Source: Phaeodactylum tricornutum CCAP 1055/1 (taxonomy: Eukaryota; Bacillariophyta; Bacillariophyceae; Surirellales; Neidiaceae). Taken from it: a stretch of DNA of 64,000 nucleotides. A program made the translations under genes and the position numbers. The DNA lies in assembly GCF_000150955.2 (NCBI RefSeq), contig NC_011672.1, positions 1,178,001 through 1,242,000 of the forward strand. The letters run 5' to 3'. Positions within the stretch are counted from its first letter, which is position 1, and each line of letters opens with the position of its first letter. Positions 10,512 to 21,249 of this stretch are shown here, one piece after another. Below the pieces are notes generated by a model. It saw nothing but the letters and a program-made list of their open reading frames with translations. It made no database searches and was not told the DNA's origin.

Positions 10512-12307
10512 ATGTCTACTCGTCCCCGAGTCCTTGTCTGCAGCAACTTTTGCTTCAGCGTTTGTCTTTGGTACGGCATTGGCACTTGCTGGGGTCGTTT
10601 CCTCACCGAAGCATCGGCATCAGCATTTCTCCCTTCTCGAACGGAATGGGGGCACACTTCCATTCCCACCAACGCCCCAACCCGTACTGGCACACGAAAC
10701 CACAACTCCGTACATTCGAGACGGCGGCGTTTCCTGCATTCCGTCACACCTTTTCAAAACCACCTTGGTCGTTGGCCTTCCCACAACGATACCGTGACTG
10801 CCCGTACCGGTAGCCAATCGCTGCGTGCCGCACGTACCAATACACATATCAACAACACTGTGAAATACAAAACCTTCGCTTCCAACGTCATCAATATCAG
10901 CAACAGTACTAACAGGAATCTAGAAATTCTAGTCACTCCCGTCCCATCCTTGGACAATGGAAAACTACACACCCGTACTACCGGATACAACTCCCGACAA
11001 AAAGGCCGTCGCCGAAAGGAAAACCAGCACCGTTGGCTCAACTGGCTGTACCATCAGTGGTCAACTACACCGGTAGGACAACTCGAACACGCGGTGCTCA
11101 AACAAATGGGACCGGTCATGGCACACTACGCGAAACGAAAATCGCAACGATCTGCCGACCGCGCTCACGCCGTCCTGCAGCGCTACATTCAGGAGCATCA
11201 GGCGGGCAACGTCCACGCTCCGCTCCATACGGCACTATTCAAACCGCCATGGATGCCTACGCACAACTCGGGCAACCGGAACCAGCACAACAGATTCTCA
11301 AGCAAATGTTGCTGTTGGCGCGACAATCAACGGCCACGGGAGCCGTCACGACGCGACACCGTGCTCTTCAACCCGATGCCGTGTCTTTGGCGACCATCGC
11401 CACGGCATGGGCCAAATCACACCGCGTCGAAGCCGTACCCAAAACCCTCGCCTTGTTGACGTACATGGAACAGCAGAATCTTGCCACCTCCAATCACGCT
11501 TACAACATTGCTCTGGCAGCGATTGTCGCCAGTCCGGAACACAACAGTAGTAACCGTGGGAACTACCACAAGGCCGCTCCAGCACAAGCCATCCTCGAAC
11601 GCATGCAACAGCGTGCGGCTCAAGGTTATTCAAATTGTGCTCCCGACCTGTACACTTACCAAACGTACATGACTGCCTTGAGTCATACCCGACAACGCGA
11701 CACCCCCGATATCGTCATGGCCGTCTTGGAATTCTTGACCACGCAATCCGACCCCACGTCCCCCGCGACAACACGAGCCCACTTGGCACCGAACGCACAC
11801 TGCTACACCGCCGCGATCCACGCGTGGGCCTACAGCAAGGCACCTCACAAGGCCCGTAACGCCTACGATTTGTTGCAAACGATGCGTCGTCGACACGAAG
11901 TCGATGGTCGTCTGGATTGTCGGCCGAATGTGGTCGTCTTTACTGCCGTGCTCAATGCTTGCGTCAAGCCCCTGCCAGACGATCGAGAAACGGCATTTGG
12001 CTTGGCGCAACTCGTTTACGAAGAATTGCTGCTGTCGGGATACGGCCCACCGAACTTTCTCACCTACGCTACTTTTTTGCACGCCATACAGACGTGTTTG
12101 GACGACGACGATCCGCGTCGGGACGTTGCCGTACGCCGTCTCTTTGCGGATTGTCGCGACTTTGGACACGTTGGGCACATCGTCTTGGATAGATTGCGGA
12201 TCGTCGCTTCCACCTCGTTGTACGAGGAATTGTTGGAACGTCACGAACGTCACATCATACCCTGGTCCTGGTCACGGAATGTCAAGGGGGAAAGAATCCG
12301 AAAGTGA
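10512..12307 (+). CDS. Plastid-targeted PPR protein, reading frame broken once
   Basis: From the ATG at 10512 the protein starts with a hydrophobic signal-like segment and then 'ASASA-FLP' (Phe at residue 39), a good match to the diatom plastid motif ASA-F-AP, followed by an Arg/Asn/Thr-rich transit region. A PPR region starts near residue 185. At about 11240 the coding frame changes: the frame before ends '...HAPLHTALF' and PPR coding resumes one frame over at 'QTAMDAYAQLG', overlapping by one base. Both sides are convincing PPR helices, so the 598-residue product seems to be one gene. No intron fits the junction. A sequencing or assembly slip, a real frameshift allele, or rarely a programmed shift could explain it. 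An in-frame ATG at 10425 would add 29 residues before the signal. PPR proteins bind organelle RNA; plastid location is inferred. Confidence 0.75.
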
Positions 12308-12419
12308 ACGCACGAATAAACAACGGGGGGAACGAAATCATTTTTCTAAATACAAAGAATACCCCGAAAAAGCATGGTGGTCCGCACTTGTTCGTCAGTG
12401 GGCCTGCTCTAACGGTGCA

Positions 12420-15400
12420 CTAAAACTCTTCATGGAAGGGATCCAAAGTCCGATTGACGGCATCCGCCACAGTTTGGCTCAACGATATATCGTCCGACAA
12501 ACTCGTCGCATTGGTGGAATTCTCGCCTACTTCCATCGCCAACAACTCATCCCACTGGTCACTGCTTCCAAGGAAAGAGTACATGAGGAAACCAACAATT
12601 GCAAAGGTTCGTCCTAGCTTCATAACATCCTTGAAAGAAGTGCCTTCGAAGCTTGCCAGCAAAATGTCTCGAGCGAAAAGGAATTGCATGATGCGATCCC
12701 ATACAAAGCAGGCCAACAGGTCCAGCACCAAAATGAGGAGAATAAAGTCGCGGAAGCTTTCTTCCGGGAAGGCCACCAATTGAAAGTACCTATTGAGGCC
12801 AGGAACGGTCTCGCTCGCAAACATAAATGTGAGAATAAATGTTGCAACTAGACTCCAAAGCAGTGGTGTATTTTCCGTCACGCCCGTCATGAATGGACGA
12901 CCTTGTAGATTTACTACAAAGACGGAAACCTGTTGGACACTGCTGACCAAAAAGACGACCGTATTCAAGATACCTGGCTGGAAGAGACCGTCGAGGTCGG
13001 GAGAGTAATCCGGAGGTAAATGCGTTTTGGCGTTGTACACCGCCAAAAGCATAGTCGATAAATGAATAGCAAATTGCCCAAGCAAGCTAGAGAATAATGC
13101 AGGATGGAAGATGGACGTCAAAGGACGCACTTTGGACAATTTGTCCAGCGGCTTGGATCGAGAAACGGACATAAAGGACACCGATCCAAGAAGACCCATA
13201 GCCGTCATTTGGGAGTCACCATACTTGACACCATCAAGGTACAGAACAGATAGAGAATACGAACTGATGAGACATTGAAGCGCCATGATTTGGTACTAAT
13301 AAGAACAGAGAGAAAGGGAGTCAGGTCGTGAAAGCTGGGAGACATAAAACGACACTTGGCCAGCTTCTTACCATCTGGATCGTGGAGACAAGTGTACACC
13401 GACCTTGTCGAACAATGTCGACGCAGCTACGAATACTCGGCATCTTGCTTGTGAATGGAGCAGCAATACTGGCATCTCCGAGCTTGACCATAGGAATATC
13501 ACCTGCATCGAGATCCTCGAACTGAGACGCCAGTGTCGCAGCCGAGCCTTCAACGCCGCGTGCCTTCTTGACTTTTTTCGAGTTCTCAACTTCGTCCTTC
13601 CAAAACTCCTTCATGGCTCGGAATTGCGCCCATTGCACTCCTTGTGCTTCGAGCTCGACAACCCGGGCCTGCATGCGCTGCTGCTTCTCGGCCATTTCCT
13701 TCCGTTTCTCGGCTTGGAGCTCTGCTTTGGTCATTTTTGTTCTATCCTTTGCATTTTTCTCATCGTGCTGCTTGACCGCGTACTCACGTGCCTTGATTTG
13801 ATAGAGTTGCACGAGATCATTCTTTTCAACAATGTCAGGGTACTTGTCCGGATCTGCACCCAGGGTCCGGATCTTTGCCTTGATAAGCATTACCGGCATG
13901 CTTCGAATTTGATTGAGATGTTCTTGACTTATGATAGCGGTCGCACCTTTGTTCTCATCTTTCTTTGTTTCGCCTTCATCTGCCTTTTCCACATTCAAAT
14001 TTCCGAAACCAGAGAGAAGAGCGACGCCTACGTCTGCCTGTTTCAGCGCTCCAACGTCGTTGGCACCGTCTCCACACATAAGGCAAAGGGCATTGACCGA
14101 GTGAAGACATTCGATGACAGTTTCCTTTGCGTCAGGCGTCATACGAGCAAAAACTTTGATGTATTCTAGGACCTTGGACATTTCTTTATCCTGTTCCAAC
14201 GCCGCTGCCAGGCAAGCACCGGTGGTGGCAAGATCATAACCCTTGGAAAGAGAAGGAATTTCGTCTGCAATAAATTCACACACTTTGCTCCCATCGTCAT
14301 AACTTCGCCAAAATAAGTTACCGGTTTCGGTGAGCTCCAAGTACGCAATCGGACGATAAGATTTAGACAGCTGAGAATTCTTTTGCTTCACAATGCCTTT
14401 TTCTCTGCGCCTTTGGTCCAGAAAGGCGCGGAGTTCTTCGTTCTTTTCTTCCTCTAACGGGTCGACTTCCAAATTCATACCTTCGATCGGTTCACAAATG
14501 CTCACTTCTTTTGCTACATGAATAGCAGTCAAAAGCGCATCCCCGGTCACCATTGCTACACTCATACCTCCTTCCTTGAGTCGAAGCAGCACCGACGCTG
14601 TGTCCTTTCGAACCATGCATGTGAAAGCGATAAACCCCGCAAAAATCAGGTCAGACTCGCACATTGCACGCGTCTCAGTAGCGTTTTGAACGTCGGTGTT
14701 TGAGACCAATGGTTTAAACGCTAGAGCGATGACACGATAACCTTGCTTGGCAAGAAACTCGGACTGGCGATCGTACCCGTCTGGTTTACTCGCAAGCAAT
14801 CGTCCAACAGCTTCTGGCGAGCCCTTGGCAACCGAATACTGTTTGCTATTTGCACGGACAACACAACTCATACGCTGAAGTTTCGAACTGAAGTGATGAC
14901 GACACAAAATTTCCACTTCCGAGATTTGCGCGCCAGAAGATCGCAACACGATTGGCTTGCCCGCTGCCCTTTTCCCCTTTTCAGGTGCAGGAACGGCATG
15001 GCCAGATGACGTCGATAAGTGCCAACGCATAGACGTTAAAGACGCTTTTTCCAAAGGGTCTCCCGTCGTCTCATCATCGTACACAACCAGAGAATGACAT
15101 CCGGCCAGAACCAACCCCGCTTCGTTCAATAGCTTGCTCATTGGTGTCAAGAAGTGTTGATCGGCATCTTCTTCTTTACCCTTTGGAATGGCAAGCTTGT
15201 GTGGCTCGCAAACACCCACTGCCACTAGTTCATCCGTCGTCAGCGTACCCGTCTTGTCAAACAAACAAGAATCCAACTTGCCCGCCATCGGTACACGGTA
15301 TGGCTCAGTGCAAAAGACGTGCATCTTCATAAGTGTCATAAGGCTGTTGTTGACAGCCATGGCCATCTGCATGGGTAGTTCGGGTCGAATAACACTCGTA

Positions 15401-17359
15401 ATGATCAGAATACAATGCAAGAGTAATTCGTACTTGCTGCGATTCTCATCTTGCACGCCGTGGTACAGAACGTACGCTGAACTAGCCACGGCAAAAACGC
15501 ATAAGAGCAACAGAAGTAAGCCTGTTTCTCGTTCGTGGCCTTTGACTTTTTCCTGTGACCCTTCGATCATCCGGACCAGTTTGCCTTGAGCCGAGGCAAA
15601 TCCTGTCCGAAGAACAAAACAAACACACCCTTGATCAGGTGGACTCGGAATTTGAGAATAGTGTCTGTAGACATCCGATGTAGTGTCGTCCAGAGGCACA
15701 CCCTGGCACAACAACATTTTGGTACCGGCATAGGCCACATTCATCTTGTGCTTATTCTTCATACTAAGGTGTTCGTTGGCCTCTAGCTCAACCATTCCTT
15801 CCTTCATTTGTGGAACAGATTCGCCTGTTAAAGAGGCTTCGTTCACGACGGTGGAGCCGCGCAGCAAGAGTAGATCTGCCGGTACAACATCTCCTCCATC
15901 ATCTTCAATGACCGTCGGTGGACGCTTCGTTCCACCATTCTCTTCCGTTTTTTTAGCCCGGTGTGGTTGAACTCGGGTCAGACTCATTATGTCACCCGGC
16001 AGCAATCCACTCGAATCAACCTGTGTCCACCGGCCACTTCTAAAAACGTATATGAGTCTCGACGGATTGCCCATACCTTGCAACATTTGCATAGACTTGA
16101 GACGTTGAAATACCACTGTACCTTCGAACATCAGGACCATGAAAAGTGAGAAGAAGGAATAAATCAAATAATCATCAATAGCCCAGAGTAGAACGCAAAA
16201 GATTTGAAAGACGGAAAAGGGGTTCAGTAATTGCGCTTTGTAGAGATCCAAGAAATTGGGTTGTTTGACTTGAAATAAGTTCGGTCCGTAGCGAATTTGG
16301 CCGGTCACTAGACGATGAGGAGTTGTAAAGCCTTTCCATGATTCTAGGACGCTTACATCAAAGTCGACTTTACAACGAATCTTGGACCATACATTGTGAG
16401 TCGTATCATACACATATCGGCGACGGTGGTATTCAAAGGTCATTCCAAGCGTGGGATAGTATTCAACTGGAACGAGAACGTGCTTTCCCTTGGCAGGGAC
16501 AACGCGGGCATGAGTCGGTAAGTGCACAGGAACAGTGTGTATTTGTCGGGATGCCAGAATAGGCTTGCCGTCGGCAGAAGTCTTTGGGCTACTTGAATTA
16601 CTGACAAGTAGTTCCACGTCATCCAAATCGATCTCCAGCATTTCGGATGGGATGCTCAGTTCCTCCGCGTTCAGTTCCTGATAGTTTATCCATACATCAA
16701 ACGACACACTCCAGTGCTGCATTAAAAGCACTAGTGCATGCAGGGTGACGAGCAATCCGAGCAGCAATGTCGGCCAAAATGACGCGGAGTACTGGTTCGG
16801 TACGCGCATCGATTTGGGCAAGCTATCTAAAACATTCTTTTCTTTCTCCCGTTTCTTTTCGGCGGCAAGCTCTTCAATGTCCATGTCCATCCAATCCGTC
16901 CAACCAATCTTTTGCACGCGTCGATTTGGATCGTTCAAATCTTCCAAAGATCGTTCAAGCTCAGCGCGTAGACGCGTGGATCCCTCCATAACTGTAAGAG
17001 TAATAAGAAAATATTTTGTGGGTTCGAATAAATGAGTAGATGAATTCGTCGGACAGACCGGGCTTACTACTAGACAAAGTCTTGTCTTCTGCTCTCGCTT
17101 CGGACAACTAGCTCTTGAACGTACCTTGAAACCCTTCTCGATCGGCCTTTTCCAAAAACTCGCGGTACGGCTGTCCAATTGTTGTGATTACACGAACGCT
17201 TTGGTACACGTACAGGAGTAGAAATACCGCATTGTAAAGACGAAGTTTGTGTTTTTGTGTCCCTGTCGCAAGCTTGGCTTTGTACACACCCACGGCTTCG
17301 ATGCGCTTTGAATCGCATTCTTGCGCGAATCGCAGCGTGGAGGAGGAAGGCGACGACAT
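12420..17359 (-). CDS. P5A-type P-type ATPase (Spf1/ATP13A1-like), ER
   Basis: Three exons on the minus strand: 17359-17125, 16991-13372 and 13295-12420. The GT-AG introns are 133 and 76 bp and the phases fit exactly, giving about 1576 residues. All P-type ATPase landmarks are present: TGES (about 467), 'RPELPM' in M4 (about 614), the phosphorylated Asp in 'DKTGTLT' (657), and 'MCGDGANDVGALKQADVG' (about 1050). The M4 motif, the N-terminal hydrophobic region and the sequence 'GDASIAAPFTSKMPSI' before the last membrane block mark the P5A class. These pumps sit in the ER and extract misinserted or mistargeted membrane helices. The protein is longer than the usual 1200 or so residues: about 175 residues, highly charged and helical, separate GDGAND from 'APFTSK', and there is an extra Lys/Glu-rich loop in the cytosolic region. 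The gene is convergent with the PPR gene (112 bp apart). Confidence 0.95.
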
Positions 17360-18004
17360 CGTCGGTTGTCTTCCGGTACCTGGTGCGGGTTCGAAAAGTG
17401 CCGAAGGCTTTCGGTTGTCAAGCTGCCTGGCTGTACTGAATCAACGGCGACGCGAAGTCAATTCGGCTTGCGGATTCTTTGCTTTTTGAATTCGCAACAG
17501 TTCCTTGCAAGTTGCGCACCCAATACTGCTTATGCGCACTTCTCAACATGGTCGGCACCAAAGGAAGCGACCACACGAAAGCGAAAGATGCGTGGACGAA
17601 GCGAGCCCTACTCTATTTCGTAGTTACAGTTAGATAGGGGAGCGCTCCGCCAGATCCTGCGGGATAAGGGTGCTCTAGCAAGGTTGCTGACGGGTAGAAG
17701 GATAGACGAAAACCAACACGTGTTGGTACGAAAGGTTTTGCAACATTATTTAAGGTTAGGGTAAGGGCTAGAAGAGCAATTCCGGACCTTTCTCATTGTT
17801 CTACTATCGCTCTCTTCCAAAAGAGATGTAAATGACAATGAGCTGCAAAGAGGACACAGGAAATGCTCACAGGAGAGCATTGGTCAATAAGCTAGTCGAG
17901 CGAAAAGCGAGACTACAAGGGCGACGGGACGAGCGAGAAGAAAACCTATCTCTCAAGTCCGCTCGACATTTTTTGACCAACATTTGTGATGTCGCAGTTA
18001 GGTG
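17360..18004. promoter_or_regulatory. Divergent intergenic region with G-box palindrome
   Basis: A 645 bp spacer between divergent starts of the P5A ATPase and the PAP2-like gene. It holds the perfect 14 bp palindrome described separately at 17713. A single telomere-like GGTTAGGGTAAGGG at 17753-17766 looks like chance. Confidence 0.4.
17713..17726. promoter_or_regulatory. Perfect palindrome CCAACACGTGTTGG (G-box core)
   Basis: Fourteen bases identical to their own reverse complement with CACGTG at the centre, the core bound by bHLH and bZIP dimers in plants and algae. It lies about 280 bp before the PAP2-like ATG and 350 bp from the P5A start, so it could serve either gene. Function is inferred from the motif only. 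Confidence 0.4.
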
Positions 18005-19630
18005 ATGTGCTTTGACACGTCACGTACACCATCTTTCCTGCTACCACTGATAATTGTTACGAGTTTTGTGAACGCCGAGTTTCCTGTCCCACGAGGCATT
18101 CATAGGGAGCTACACAAAATCGCAATGAGCTTGGTCGCCTCTAACGGAGCTGTCTGGGAGTATATGATGCTAAGAAGAAGACCCCTTCCTTTACCTGGAA
18201 CTACAGTGCCGGTGGTGCATAATTCTGCGGATGAAGAAGAGCCACGAGACTCTGCTTCTACGCTCAAAATTCACGGCAAACGTCAACAGACGCCTTTCGC
18301 TTTACGCTTTCCCACATATACCTCCAAACTATCCGTGTGCGTTACCGTGAGCGTAGCGGGCTTACTTTACCTCGCTTTCCTGTGGTGTGAAACGGCTCAG
18401 CTTTTGAAAGCTGTGACGCTTTTACCCGCTGTGGTTTGTGCCGTTTTAGCAATCGTCTGCCCCGGTTCCCAACGCATTCTTCCATCGACAATCGTCGCCA
18501 CCACCCTCGGCGCTCAGTTGCCTCAGTACATTGCTGCTGCTTTGGCCAGTGCTGCGCTTCTATGGTTTGGAATCACAACGGCACGTGACGCCATCCAAAT
18601 AAAGAGATTTAAACGAACCGTGGCGCCTCCTCCAACGCAGGTTGTGATCAGTGTGCTTGTCCTCGCCGGGGTCATGCTTACCGAAAACTTTATGATCTGG
18701 GTCGTTTCAGCTACCTTTTTTCCCGGGCAGAATCCGAAAACTGAACCTCCACCACTTCAAGACAACGGGCAACGTCTCTTCCAATCTTTAATGCAGGGGT
18801 TCACAAAACATCAGGTGGTACAGTTGCGCCGGGTATGGAATGTTCAGTGGGGTTTGGTTTCGGCCCTCGGTGCTTCCTTTCTCGTCCTCGACCGCTACCA
18901 TCCTACCAGACAACTTTACGCGGTGGGCACTCGAGCGATCTACACTCTGTCTGCCTCGCGCTTCGTTCGGACCGTTTCTTTTTTGCTGACAGTCGTTCCG
19001 TCTCAAGTTTCGGGTTGTTTTGCCCAACGCTTTCCGAGTCCTCCACCGACCGATGTTTGGGAATGGATTGCGGTAGGATTTTTGCCAGCCGCACACGGAG
19101 GATGTAACGATTTAATCATTTCTGGACACGCAACCGTTACCAGTACACTCGCCTGTGTGGCGGTGTCTGCGCACCCGAGCAAAGTTTTTGGAGGCTGCCT
19201 CGTCTGTTTGTTGCTATTGGACTACTCCGTCGAAATTTACGAAGGATTTCATTATTCAGTGGATATGTGGCTGGGCCTAGTAATCGTGAGCTTATTTTGG
19301 AAGGTTTTCTCTTTTTGGGAAGACTTGCCGGAAACGAAGCCAGCGAATGCACCGACTTCCGATGCAACGGGTTTCCCCCAGCCCGAAGCATCTTTGTCGA
19401 ATCGTGATCTTGCCGTATATTTCGCTTCATCCACAGTGTCCTATCTCCAAGTGGTAGTCTTTCCACGTTCCATCGTAAATGGATGGATTGTAGTGTTTGT
19501 TCTATCAGTGGCGGTTTGCTTTGTATTCATGTTGCGAGCGAAGACGTCCGCAGAAGCATCTACCTTTCAGTACTATGCGCAGCACATACTACTGTGCACG
19601 CTGCATATGGCTTTCGGCGTGTACCTTTAA
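18005..19630 (+). CDS. PAP2 / sphingomyelin-synthase-like membrane phosphotransferase
   Basis: Single exon, 541 residues. The N-terminus is a likely signal peptide or anchor ('SFLLPLIIVTSFVNA'), followed by a polar stretch and then several hydrophobic segments between residues 105 and 500. Near residue 370 'GGCNDLIISGHATV' and near 415 'YEGFHYSVDMWLG' give the His (375), His (416) and Asp (420) triad of the PAP2_C group, which includes sphingomyelin, inositol-phosphorylceramide and phosphatidylcholine:ceramide head-group transferases; the Cys/Gly-rich stretch before the first His also fits. The likely role is lipid phosphate or head-group transfer in the secretory pathway; the substrate cannot be read from sequence. 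A GTG directly precedes the ATG, but the ATG at 18005 is the sensible start. It converges on the cysteine-rich gene at 20002. Confidence 0.8.
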   Translation: MCFDTSRTPSFLLPLIIVTSFVNAEFPVPRGIHRELHKIAMSLVASNGAVWEYMMLRRRPLPLPGTTVPVVHNSADEEEPRDSASTLKIHGKRQQTPFALRFPTYTSKLSVCVTVSVAGLLYLAFLWCETAQLLKAVTLLPAVVCAVLAIVCPGSQRILPSTIVATTLGAQLPQYIAAALASAALLWFGITTARDAIQIKRFKRTVAPPPTQVVISVLVLAGVMLTENFMIWVVSATFFPGQNPKTEPPPLQDNGQRLFQSLMQGFTKHQVVQLRRVWNVQWGLVSALGASFLVLDRYHPTRQLYAVGTRAIYTLSASRFVRTVSFLLTVVPSQVSGCFAQRFPSPPPTDVWEWIAVGFLPAAHGGCNDLIISGHATVTSTLACVAVSAHPSKVFGGCLVCLLLLDYSVEIYEGFHYSVDMWLGLVIVSLFWKVFSFWEDLPETKPANAPTSDATGFPQPEASLSNRDLAVYFASSTVSYLQVVVFPRSIVNGWIVVFVLSVAVCFVFMLRAKTSAEASTFQYYAQHILLCTLHMAFGVYL

Positions 19631-20001
19631 GTCGACGGAAATGATGTGCCTCGAGAGCGCTTCTTTACTGTACGCATGCTTTGTCTCTTTCGCCCCGAAG
19701 GAGGCCCACAGGGGCTCTGGCTGATGTTTCGGAGCACCGCATGACTGTACAAAAGAGTCTGCTACATTTGAATGATTGACGGTATCGAATAACATTCACC
19801 CTGTCATACAGATACGCTTCTCGCCCCTTGGCTGTAGCCGGATATGCTTCGTTTCTTACTGGAAAGACAATTTTCACCGTCAAATGTATAGAGACTGCTG
19901 TTTTATTAACAATGTGTTAATATTATAGAAGAATGGTATTACTTTAACGGGATATATAGGAAAGAAACAAGAGAATGGGTGATAAAGGCCAGAAAATGCA
20001 A
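19631..20001. other. Intergenic between convergent genes
   Basis: Two 3' ends, 371 bp. AT-rich towards 19900-19970. Nothing else recognised. Confidence 0.35.
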
Positions 20002-21249
20002 TTATGCAAGGTTTCCACCGTTGGAGGAAAAATTGACGCTACCCTTCGTTAGCTTGGAGTGCAATACACCGGCGTAGACTGCCAATCCAATGGTTCCGAG
20101 AATAAAGAAACACAGGGCGAATTTTTGTCCGCCCGTTGTCGAATTGCCTCCGCCGATCGAGCTGGAGGCGCCTGATACAATGATCTCGCCCGACTCATCG
20201 TAAGTTCCAGATTTCAGGGATTGGACAAAGTCGCATACCACTTCTTCCTGTGCCAACTGGTTTTCGTATCCGTTGTAGTTGGAGACACCGTTGTTGAACC
20301 CATGTGTGGTTTCGCACTTGGCACCAGAGTTGTATAATGTCTCACACATTTCGATGACATCATCGGCGTCCTGCGCGTCGTTACCTTGGTCGTTGTTGTT
20401 GGCATTCTGGGGTTCCTTGCAGGAGATGCATGTGTCCATGTACGTCAATTTCAAAAGGGCGTGAGAGAGCTTCATTTGGGTTCCCTGTTCACTGACGAGA
20501 TAGTCATCGGGATCCTTACTAGCATCGAGGTCGGTACAGTACTGGTCCGTAAAGACACCAATCTTGATTTTGGACCCTTGACTGGCGCAGATGGGTCCGG
20601 CGTACAAGTCAGCAACGGAATCGTCCTGGGGACTGTAAATCAATTGGCACTCCAAAAAGTTGGTAGCATCCAGGTATCCATTGGTCTCCATGTTGGCAAT
20701 CTTCTGACATTCGGTGTAGCACGTAGAGCAGTCGACGTTGTAGTTCTGGTTGTTCTGGAGTTGGCGGCCGCCGTTGTTTTGATCGTCATTAGTATTCTGG
20801 CATTCGTTACACGTGTTGCACATTTCTTCCTGGTAGTCCTTCAAATATTCCACCGTAGCCTGTAGGTATGTATCGAGATCTACGAGGTATTCTCCGTAGT
20901 TGTAGTTACAGCTGCTACAGGCATTGTTGGGACAGAGGCGGAAAATGGCGAATCGCTTGGTCGCCAAAACGGTGGAAGCGTCCTCTTGTCCAGCAAGGTC
21001 CTCATCGAAGGATTTCACCAACTGGCATTGCTCGAACTTGACCGAGTATCCGGAAATGTCAATCTCGTAGTTCATATTCTGTCCGTTGTTCTGTTCGAGA
21101 CGACGAAGCTGTGAGTTGTTGGTGGGTACCGCCCCACGCATCAGCCTACCCACGTAAGCCGTTTGGGCTGCCCTCTCGCGATGTGCCGATGCCCAGGAGT
21201 TGGCCGAGACGGCGGCCACCAGAAACGAGAATGCGGCTAGCAGCTTCAT
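20002..21249 (-). CDS. Cysteine-rich single-pass membrane protein, family member A
   Basis: Single exon, 415 residues. Signal peptide 'MKLLAAFSFLVAAVSA', then a Cys-, Asn- and Asp-rich lumenal or extracellular domain, one transmembrane helix (about 380-402, 'FALCFFILGTIGLAVYAGVL') and a 15-20 residue basic and polar tail. It shares a fixed set of motifs with the genes at 22809 and 36303: 'GYSVKF..C', 'RLCP...C', 'YGEYLVDLDTYL', 'GPIC', 'GVFTDQYC', 'C.SC.EP', and a late 'CETLYNSGAKCE'. I know of no named family; the pattern of about 20 cysteines suggests disulfide bonding. This copy is the most divergent of the three, with extra CxxC pairs in the middle. It is divergently placed against member B across a 1.56 kb spacer. 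Confidence 0.85.
   Translation of the reverse strand: MKLLAAFSFLVAAVSANSWASAHRERAAQTAYVGRLMRGAVPTNNSQLRRLEQNNGQNMNYEIDISGYSVKFEQCQLVKSFDEDLAGQEDASTVLATKRFAIFRLCPNNACSSCNYNYGEYLVDLDTYLQATVEYLKDYQEEMCNTCNECQNTNDDQNNGGRQLQNNQNYNVDCSTCYTECQKIANMETNGYLDATNFLECQLIYSPQDDSVADLYAGPICASQGSKIKIGVFTDQYCTDLDASKDPDDYLVSEQGTQMKLSHALLKLTYMDTCISCKEPQNANNNDQGNDAQDADDVIEMCETLYNSGAKCETTHGFNNGVSNYNGYENQLAQEEVVCDFVQSLKSGTYDESGEIIVSGASSSIGGGNSTTGGQKFALCFFILGTIGLAVYAGVLHSKLTKGSVNFSSNGGNLA

Noticed and set aside
13405-14169. 254-codon open frame antisense to the P5A ATPase
   Set aside because: It mirrors strongly conserved ATPase coding sequence, has no features of its own and its protein looks like a translated shadow.
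17753-17766. Telomere-like GGTTAGGGTAAGGG
   Set aside because: Barely two imperfect units; does not form an array.
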